Part shown: in pieces, positions 32,050 through 38,046 of the stretch
Numbering within the stretch: the stretch's first letter is position 1
Layout of the letters: every line of letters begins with the position of its first letter
Assembly (NCBI GenBank): GCA_016868375.1
Contig: VGHA01000027.1
Coordinates: 1-38,046, forward strand
DNA length: 38,046 nt
Direction: 5' to 3'
DNA from: Betaproteobacteria bacterium
GTDB lineage: Bacteria > Pseudomonadota > Gammaproteobacteria > Burkholderiales > Burkholderiaceae_E
The notes under the pieces: model-generated
Database searches by the model: none
Told to the model about the DNA's origin: nothing
What the model saw: the letters and a program-made list of their open reading frames with translations, nothing else
Made by a program: the position numbers and the translations under genes

Positions 32050-33309
32050 TTGAATCCCACCACGGTCCAGATCGTGGCAGCGATCATTTTTGCCGTTGCG
32101 GTCCTGCACACGTTTTCCGGCAAGTTTTTCGAGAAACTCGCTCATCGACATCCTGCGCATGCGGGCATCTTTCACCTGTTGGGTGAAGTTGAAGCCGTGT
32201 TCGGGTTCTGGGCACTGATTCTGATCGCTTTCATCGCTTTGGCAGCGGGCCCACAAAACGCGCTCGAGTATCTCAATTCGCGGAACTTCACCGAGCCGCT
32301 GTTCGTGTTCGTGATCATGGTGATCGCAGCAAGCCGGCCTATCCTGAAGGTGTCGCTGGGCTGCGTGGAAGTGGTGGCCAAGATGCTGCCCATGCATCGC
32401 CAGGTGGCCACGTTCTTTGTGGCGCTGTCTTTCCTGCCGCTACTCGGTTCATTCATCACTGAGCCCGCTGCCATGACCTTGGCGGCGCTCCTGCTTCGCG
32501 AGCGCTTCTACAACCCAGGACTGTCAAACCGGCTGAAGTACCTCACGCTGGGCGTGCTGTTCGTGAATGTTTCGATCGGCGGCACGCTCACACCGTACGC
32601 GGCGCCGCCGGTGCTGATGGTGGCCGCCACCTGGCAGTGGGATCTGATGTTCATGATCACCAACTTCGGTTGGCGTTCAGCGCTGGCGGTAACCATCAAC
32701 GCGCTGGTGCTCACGCTGATCTTCCGTTCTGAACTGTCGCGTATTCCCATCATCGACAAGAAAGATCAGGAGGACCGTATCCCGATCGCGCTTACGGCAA
32801 CCCATATTCTGTTTCTGGTCGCGGTGGTGGTTGCGGCACACCACGCGGTGGTGTTCATGGGCCTGTTCCTGTTTTTCCTGGGCGTCGTCACAGCCTACAA
32901 CCGCTGGCAGGACAGACTGATTCTGCGCGAGGGCATGATGGTGGGCTTTTTCCTGGCCGGACTGGTGGTGCTGGGCGGTCAGCAGCAGTGGTGGCTGCAA
33001 CCCGCGCTGTCGGCAATGAGCCCGACCGCGGTGTACTACGGTGCCACGGCCCTCACCGCCATCACTGACAATGCGGCGCTTACCTATCTCGGCTCGCTCG
33101 TTGAGGGCCTCAGCGACGAGTTCAAACTGTCGCTGGTGGCGGGGGCCGTGACAGGCGGCGGCCTCACGGTGATCGCCAATGCACCGAATCCCGCGGGCTA
33201 TTCAATTCTCAAAAGCCGGTTCGATGAAGAGGAAATCAGCGCGGGCGGTCTGTTCCTGGCCGCGCTCGTGCCCACGCTGGTGGCAGTTGCTGCGTTCCGC
33301 CTGATATGA
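32050..33309 (+). CDS. Putative Na+/H+ antiporter (PF07399 type)
   Basis: A 419-residue inner-membrane protein with about eleven hydrophobic segments, of the bacterial putative Na+/H+ antiporter family distantly related to NhaD and ArsB in the ion-transporter superfamily. Marker stretches are LLGSFITEPAAMTLAALLLRERFY, VSIGGTLTPYAAPPVLMVA and, near the C-terminus, AITDNAALTYLGS followed by GGGLTVIANAPNPAGYSIL; the last resembles the conserved Asn/Pro loops of that superfamily. It lies 22 bases after the PHA-type gene. Ion specificity is inferred from family naming only. Confidence 0.85.
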   Translation: MNPTTVQIVAAIIFAVAVLHTFSGKFFEKLAHRHPAHAGIFHLLGEVEAVFGFWALILIAFIALAAGPQNALEYLNSRNFTEPLFVFVIMVIAASRPILKVSLGCVEVVAKMLPMHRQVATFFVALSFLPLLGSFITEPAAMTLAALLLRERFYNPGLSNRLKYLTLGVLFVNVSIGGTLTPYAAPPVLMVAATWQWDLMFMITNFGWRSALAVTINALVLTLIFRSELSRIPIIDKKDQEDRIPIALTATHILFLVAVVVAAHHAVVFMGLFLFFLGVVTAYNRWQDRLILREGMMVGFFLAGLVVLGGQQQWWLQPALSAMSPTAVYYGATALTAITDNAALTYLGSLVEGLSDEFKLSLVAGAVTGGGLTVIANAPNPAGYSILKSRFDEEEISAGGLFLAALVPTLVAVAAFRLI

Positions 33310-33328
33310 GCCGAGAATCCGGGTACTT

Positions 33329-34033
33329 ATGAACGGCTTCAAAGACCCCCGTACCACCTGGAACAACCGCTACTCAGCGGCCTCTGGAATGCTTTTCGGA
33401 TCTGCGCCCAACGGCTGGTTGTCCAGCCAGCGTGCGCGCGTGAGCGCGGGTCAGCGCGTACTGTGCCCCGCCGACGGTGATGGACGGAATGGCGTCTGGC
33501 TGGCCGCGCTGGGGCTGCATGCCATCGCTTTCGACCTGGCCGACATCGGTATTGATCATGCGGTGTCGCATGCGCGAAGTCAGGGTCTGACTGAGCGCGT
33601 TGGCGCAACCGAATCGCTGGCGGCGCTGCCGGGGCAAAGGGCGATATTTGATTCGCCCGCGGGAGGCTCGCTCACGCTTGTCTGCGCCGACATTGCGTCT
33701 TGGCCCTGGGCGCAAACCCCGGTCGATGTTGTCGTCGCCATTTTCTTTCAGTTCGCTGATCCCGCATTACGCGCGCAGATCTTTGACGGCTTCAAGCAAT
33801 CGCTTCAGCCCGGTGGGCTGCTAATTATCGAAGGCTATGGCCTTCGGCAGATGACTTACAAAACGGGTGGGCCCGGTGTTGCCGACAATCTGTACACGCT
33901 GTCCATGCTCGGCGAGGCTTTCTCTGGATGGCCTGTGCTCGAATCACGCGATTGCGACACCGAACTTGCCGAGGGCTCCGCGCACGTGGGGCCTTCGCAT
34001 CTGATCTCGGCGGTTTTTCGCAAACCCGAGTAG
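33329..34033 (+). CDS. Class I SAM-dependent methyltransferase, TehB-like
   Basis: A 234-residue soluble methyltransferase. The N-terminus (WNNRYSAASGMLFGSAPNGWL) and motif I, VLCPADGDGRNGVWLAALG (residues 44-62), with FDLADIG as the acidic strand that binds the SAM ribose, match the TehB/tellurite-resistance-like branch. The substrate-side motif IIEGYGLRQMTYKTGGP is also typical of that branch. The usual GxGxG is replaced by PADGDGRNG, normal for this group. It lies 20 bases after the antiporter gene, so may be co-transcribed. The methyl acceptor is unknown; tellurite or thiols are possible by family name only. Confidence 0.85.
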   Translation: MNGFKDPRTTWNNRYSAASGMLFGSAPNGWLSSQRARVSAGQRVLCPADGDGRNGVWLAALGLHAIAFDLADIGIDHAVSHARSQGLTERVGATESLAALPGQRAIFDSPAGGSLTLVCADIASWPWAQTPVDVVVAIFFQFADPALRAQIFDGFKQSLQPGGLLIIEGYGLRQMTYKTGGPGVADNLYTLSMLGEAFSGWPVLESRDCDTELAEGSAHVGPSHLISAVFRKPE

Positions 34034-34070
34034 CGGGTCACCGTGTCGCGATCGTCAAGCGCTGATCCCT

Positions 34071-35741
34071 GTGTCTGATCTACCCGCCCTGTTTTTGGCC
34101 GCCGATGCGATCGATACCGGGTCGCAACGGCTCATGGGTCGGCAGTCGGCCGGCAGCGGCTTCCTGCGAGGTTTCGTGGCCGCCTATCGGGCGCATTCAG
34201 TGCGCCCGCTCGATGTGATCTGCCCGGGCACGAACGATTCGAAATTTGTGGCAAGTGCGCTGGAGCGCGCTGGGTGGCCCCATCCGGTCAGGCTGTTGCC
34301 AGCGGATCGACCGGCGGCCTGGGGCGACCTCGGTGTGCTGTATTACCCCGCGCCGTTCAGTGATTCACTGGGCTGGCAGCGTAGTCGTCAGCCGGGTGGC
34401 ACGGCGTCGTTCGCGCTCTGCGGCATTACGCACACCATCAGTTCTGATGCGGTGATGCGTCAGCTGGCTGGTTATGTTGCAGGCCCTTTTGCATCGCATG
34501 ATGCAGTGATCTGCACTTCCCGGTCGGTGTTGCAGGCGGTTGAGGGAATCTGGCAGGCGCAGATCGATCACCTTACCCGCCGACTGGGCGTGAAGGTGTC
34601 GCCCGCGCTGCCAATGTTGCCGGTCATTCCTCTGGGCGTTCATGCCTCGGATTTCGCCCCGGATGCTGCGGCGCGCACGACTGCGCGACAGCGCCACGGC
34701 TTCGCAGACGATGACGTTGTCGTGCTGTTCGTTGGTCGGCTGAGTCTGCACGCGAAGGCCAATCCGCTCGCGATGTATCTGGCCTGCGCGCGGGCCGCTG
34801 CGGCCTCAGGGCGACGCATTCGCGTACTCGAATGTGGCTGGTTCGCGAACGATGCCATCCGACAAAGCTTTGATGAAGCGGCGAGCGTTGCCGGCATTCA
34901 GGTTGATCGTGTCGATGGCCGCGAGCCTGGTGTGACGCGCGCGTCCTATCTTGCAGCCGACATATTTGTCTCGCTGTCTGACAATATTCAGGAAACGTTT
35001 GGACTGACCCCGGTTGAAGCGATGGCGGCAGGCTTACCCGTCGTGGTGAGCGATTGGGATGGCTACCGGGAGACAGTTCGTGATGGCGAAGAGGGGCTGC
35101 TGATACCCACCCGCCAACCGTCCGATCCTGCCTGCGCGTCTGTCTTGATCGAGGGCTATCAGGACGGCCGGCTCAACTACGATCGCTATGTGGCCTACGC
35201 GCACACGCTGGTTGCCGTTGACCTTGAGGCCTGCGCGGCCGCGATTGCACGACTCGCCGCCGACCCTGCGCTTCGCAGGCGTCTTGGCGATAACGGTCGC
35301 CAAAGAGTGCACGAACATTTTGACTGGTCAAGGGTGCTGCCGCAGTATCAGGCGCTCTGGCGTGAGCAGCGTGAACGACTGTTGCGCCATCGCACTGAGG
35401 CGGAGCGTTCTGTCAGTGGCATCAGCGAACCGGGCATGCCCAATCCACTGACGATGTTTGCCCACTACCCCAGCGCGGCGCTCACCGGGCAATCGCGATT
35501 GCATCGCGATACGGCAAAGGGACCCAGCCCGCGGATGCTGCGCGATTTGTCGATGTGGCGGTTTGCTGAGGGCTGGCTCCTGGATGCGGCCGCGGTCGAA
35601 GCCGCCTGGTTTGCGGCGCCAACGCTCCCTGGCGAGGCCATCGAACTGGATCAGTGGGCAGCAAACCTCAAGCTGGACTCCGCGCAGGCGCAGCGCCTGG
35701 CGGCCTGGATGGCCAAGGTCGGGTTGATTGTCGTGCGCTAG
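34071..35741 (+). CDS. Family 4 (GT-B) glycosyltransferase with C-terminal extension
   Basis: A 556-residue protein starting at a GTG. Residues about 1-180 form the acceptor domain and 190-400 the nucleotide-sugar domain: VVLFVGRLSLHAKANP, then SDNIQETFGLTPVEAMAAGLPVVVSDWDGYRETV, in which Glu308 and Glu316 form the EX7E motif of retaining family-4 enzymes. Residues from about 430 to 556 are an extra domain I do not recognise. It lies 37 bases after the methyltransferase. The stop shares the palindrome CTAG with the stop of the convergent SulP gene. The sugar and acceptor are unknown; no polysaccharide cluster surrounds it. Confidence 0.87.
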   Translation: MSDLPALFLAADAIDTGSQRLMGRQSAGSGFLRGFVAAYRAHSVRPLDVICPGTNDSKFVASALERAGWPHPVRLLPADRPAAWGDLGVLYYPAPFSDSLGWQRSRQPGGTASFALCGITHTISSDAVMRQLAGYVAGPFASHDAVICTSRSVLQAVEGIWQAQIDHLTRRLGVKVSPALPMLPVIPLGVHASDFAPDAAARTTARQRHGFADDDVVVLFVGRLSLHAKANPLAMYLACARAAAASGRRIRVLECGWFANDAIRQSFDEAASVAGIQVDRVDGREPGVTRASYLAADIFVSLSDNIQETFGLTPVEAMAAGLPVVVSDWDGYRETVRDGEEGLLIPTRQPSDPACASVLIEGYQDGRLNYDRYVAYAHTLVAVDLEACAAAIARLAADPALRRRLGDNGRQRVHEHFDWSRVLPQYQALWREQRERLLRHRTEAERSVSGISEPGMPNPLTMFAHYPSAALTGQSRLHRDTAKGPSPRMLRDLSMWRFAEGWLLDAAAVEAAWFAAPTLPGEAIELDQWAANLKLDSAQAQRLAAWMAKVGLIVVR

Positions 35742-37408
35742 TCGCCGGGCGCAGGCGGCGTACCTACTGCAGCAAGCGCAGCATCCAACGTGTCGAATAG
35801 TGAATGATCGCCCAGCGCCGCCGTGAAGCCGCTTCGCTCCATCAGCGACAGGGGTTGCGTATTCGCGCCAACGATCACCAGACGCTTGCCGCGTTTGTCG
35901 AGCATCCGGTGAAAGCTCTGAAGCGCATCCAACCCGGTTGTATCGAGGTTGATGAGCTGGTGCAGATCGAGCACTGTGATGTCGGCCACCGGGCGCGTGG
36001 GATCGAGCAGCGGTTCGAGTCGGTTCACCGATCCGAAAAATAAAGATCCGAACAGCCGCCACCCCTCAACCGACGCCAGCCCCGACATCCGCTCCGACAA
36101 ATCGATGCGCTCGAGGCGCGTGACCGACGCGATTCGTACGATGAAGAGCAGGCTGGCGAGCACGAGTCCGACCTCGACGGCAACGGTGAGGTCGAAGATC
36201 ACGGTAAGCAGGAAGGTGGCCAGCATCACCACCCGGTAGTTGATGGTGAACTGTTTGAGTTGCGGAAACGCGCGCCATTCCCCCATGTTCCAGGCCACAA
36301 ACAGCAGGATTCCTGCAAGCGCCGCCATGGGAATATCGCTTGCGAGGGGCGCGGCAAGCAGCACGATTGCGAGCAGCGTGAGTGCATGAACAACACCTGC
36401 GATGGGCGAGCGCGCGCCGCTTCGGATATTGGTGACTGTTCGCGCGATGGTGCCAGTGACCGCAATGCCACCGAAAAATGGCACGATGAAGTTGGCCATA
36501 CCCTGCGCCATCAGCTCCTGGTTGGGGTCGTGGCGATCGTCGATCATGCTGTCGGCCATGCGGGCGCAAAGCAGCGATTCGATTGCGCCCAGCAAAGCGA
36601 TTGCGAGCGTCGGGGCCACCAGGTTCTGCGCGGTCTGCCAGTCAAATGCAGGCAGCGCGAACACGGGAAGGCCCTGCGGAATACCGCCGAAACGGCTTCC
36701 CACCGTTTCCACCTGCAGTCCGAACAGTTTCACGGCCAGCGTTGCCAGCACCAGTGCGGCGATGGTTCCTGGCGCCCGGGCCAGCCACCGCCGCCAGCCG
36801 GGCGCCACGGCGAGGTACGACTTGGGCCAGACGATGATGATGACAAGCGTTGCGATGCCGATTGCAACCGCAACCGGATTGATCGTGTGCAGATGCGTGC
36901 CGAGCGCATGAAGCTGCGACAGCGAGTTGGCGGGCATCCGGTCGATTGCCAGGCCGAGGAAGTCTTTGACCTGCTGTAGCGCGATCACCACCGCAATGCC
37001 GTTGGTGAAGCCCACGATGATTGAGACCGGAACGAACCGAACCAGTGAGCCCAGCTTGAGCGCACCCATCAGAAACAAGAGCACGCCCGCCATGAGCGTG
37101 GCAATGAGCAGGTTCGCGATTCCATAGCGCTCGCCGATGGCGTAGAGCAGCGCGACAAAAGCGCCCGCGGGCCCGCCGATCTGAACTTTCGTGCCGCCCA
37201 AAAGCGATACGAGCAATCCGCCGATGATGGCCGTAAACAGACCCTGCTCGGGCCGCACGCCCGAGGCGATACCGAAAGCCATGGCCAGGGGCAGCGCAAC
37301 GATGCCCACCGTGATGCCAGCGCTGATGTCGGCAGGGAGATCGGACGCGCGGTATCCCCGCAGCGAGTCGACGAGCCGCGGCCGGAAGCGGAAGGCGCCT
37401 AGGCCCAT
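35738..37408 (-). CDS. SulP family inorganic anion transporter with STAS domain
   Basis: A 556-residue SLC26/SulP-type protein. Residues about 15-430 hold the membrane domain with the hallmark DISAGITVGIVALPLAMAFG and VQIGGPAGAFVALLY; the C-terminal part from about 440 is a cytosolic STAS domain (DITVLDLHQLINLDTTGLDALQSFHRML). SulP proteins carry sulfate, bicarbonate or dicarboxylates with sodium or protons. The gene starts 19 bases after the MetG stop and is probably co-transcribed or driven by a promoter inside metG. Its stop overlaps the stop of the convergent glycosyltransferase by four bases. Substrate cannot be decided from sequence. Confidence 0.92.
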   Translation of the reverse strand: MGLGAFRFRPRLVDSLRGYRASDLPADISAGITVGIVALPLAMAFGIASGVRPEQGLFTAIIGGLLVSLLGGTKVQIGGPAGAFVALLYAIGERYGIANLLIATLMAGVLLFLMGALKLGSLVRFVPVSIIVGFTNGIAVVIALQQVKDFLGLAIDRMPANSLSQLHALGTHLHTINPVAVAIGIATLVIIIVWPKSYLAVAPGWRRWLARAPGTIAALVLATLAVKLFGLQVETVGSRFGGIPQGLPVFALPAFDWQTAQNLVAPTLAIALLGAIESLLCARMADSMIDDRHDPNQELMAQGMANFIVPFFGGIAVTGTIARTVTNIRSGARSPIAGVVHALTLLAIVLLAAPLASDIPMAALAGILLFVAWNMGEWRAFPQLKQFTINYRVVMLATFLLTVIFDLTVAVEVGLVLASLLFIVRIASVTRLERIDLSERMSGLASVEGWRLFGSLFFGSVNRLEPLLDPTRPVADITVLDLHQLINLDTTGLDALQSFHRMLDKRGKRLVIVGANTQPLSLMERSGFTAALGDHSLFDTLDAALAAVGTPPAPGD

Positions 37409-37427
37409 CCGCCGCCCTGTACCCGGG

Positions 37428-38046
37428 CTAGCGCACCCTCATGCCCGGCTGCGCACCGCTGTCTGCGCCGAGCAGGAAGATGCCTGCCCCTTGAGAGGGG
37501 TCGTCCCATGAGGCCGACAATACCATGCCTTCAGAGACGCCGAACTTCATTTTTCGGGGAGCAAGATTGGCAACGACCACCGTGAACCGGCCCACCAGTT
37601 GCGCCGGATCATAGGCCGAGCGGATTCCTGAGAATACGTTTCGCAGACGCCCTTCGCCAAGATCAAGAGCCAGTCGGATCAGCTTGTCTGAACCCTCCAC
37701 GGCGCTGGCCTCAACGATTCGCGCGATGCGAAGTTCAACGTTCATGAACTGATCGATGCTGATGGGCGAAGCGGCGACGGGGCTGTCCTGCGCACTGGGT
37801 GGTTTGGCGGGCTGCGGTGCGTTGGGCTGGCTTGCGGGCGTTGGCTTTTTGGCGGGCGCCGGGACTTGCGCCGGAGGCTCGAACAAGGCATCAAGCTGCT
37901 TGGTGTCGACCCGCCCCATTAGATGCTCGTAGCGTTCAATGCGCGAGGGCGGACGATTGAGATCGGACCACTGCAGTGGCTCGCATCCCATGAATCGTTC
38001 CGCGCGGGCCGAGAGCGCAGGAAGCACGGGTTTGAGCCAGATGGTG
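37428..38046 (-). CDS. metG: Methionyl-tRNA synthetase, C-terminal portion cut by window edge
   Basis: Only the last 205 or so codons are present; the gene enters from the right edge. The visible N-terminal side ([18 protein letters not shown]) is the end of the anticodon-binding helical domain of MetG, followed by [26 protein letters not shown] Pro/Ala/Lys-rich linker (about 37760-37880) leads to the EMAP/Trbp111-type tRNA-binding domain ([30 protein letters not shown] and [21 protein letters not shown]), used for dimerisation and tRNA binding in the long bacterial form. The ATG at 38027 belongs to no real start; the frame is open to the window end. Confidence 0.95.
   Translation of the reverse strand, partial: TIWLKPVLPALSARAERFMGCEPLQWSDLNRPPSRIERYEHLMGRVDTKQLDALFEPPAQVPAPAKKPTPASQPNAPQPAKPPSAQDSPVAASPISIDQFMNVELRIARIVEASAVEGSDKLIRLALDLGEGRLRNVFSGIRSAYDPAQLVGRFTVVVANLAPRKMKFGVSEGMVLSASWDDPSQGAGIFLLGADSGAQPGMRVR

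Overview
The window reads as chromosomal DNA of a GC-rich betaproteobacterium, most likely Burkholderiales. The support is the gene content: a Bug-type tripartite tricarboxylate transporter, an intracellular PHB depolymerase plus a PHA-granule-type protein, a nth / RnfB-like / DUF1841 block, a DUF47-Pit pair, and many ATGA-type gene overlaps. Coding density is very high and no gap exceeds about 270 bases. I saw no rRNA, tRNA, insertion sequence, integrase, CRISPR array or phage gene. The thiolase at the left edge and methionyl-tRNA synthetase at the right edge are cut by the window.

Left region (1-6252). A minus-strand run encodes a MetE-C-terminal-like zinc protein, the transporter subunits TctB, TctA and TctC, and a thiolase. 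It diverges from a plus-strand pair, an Ldh2-type 2-hydroxyacid dehydrogenase and a cupin. This looks like uptake and oxidation of an unidentified small carboxylate. Housekeeping region (6264-11878, minus): a YpfH-like esterase, Pit phosphate transporter, DUF47 partner, DUF1841 protein, endonuclease III, a soluble RnfB-like ferredoxin and the PHB depolymerase.

Central region (11931-31749) is the main interest. A plus-strand run of eleven genes encodes a molybdenum hydroxylase (FAD subunit plus a fused 2x[2Fe-2S]/Mo subunit), a 6-hydroxynicotinate-reductase homologue, a UPF0280 (ApbE-like) protein, a VanA-like Rieske oxygenase, a complete branched-chain-type ABC importer with fused permease, a DUF1185 protein and an enamidase-type amidohydrolase. 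A TetR regulator and a 2-hydroxyacid dehydrogenase follow. Hydroxylase, ring reductase and enamidase are the first three steps of the reductive nicotinate pathway described in Eubacterium barkeri. Here they sit with an importer and an oxygenase, so I infer a catabolic island for nicotinate or a substituted N-heteroaromatic acid. Transcribed away from it are a seven-iron ferredoxin (FdxA) and a 1188-residue GltD/NfnB + PyrK/NfnA-like fusion, a plausible low-potential electron supply for the ferredoxin-dependent ring reduction. An 18-base perfect palindrome lies between the two transcription units and could co-regulate them.

Right region (31749-38046): a PHA-granule-type small protein, a PF07399-type Na+/H+ antiporter, a TehB-like methyltransferase, a family-4 glycosyltransferase, then on the minus strand a SulP anion transporter and the C-terminal part of MetG. 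All functions are read from sequence motifs and remembered family features; no database search was run.
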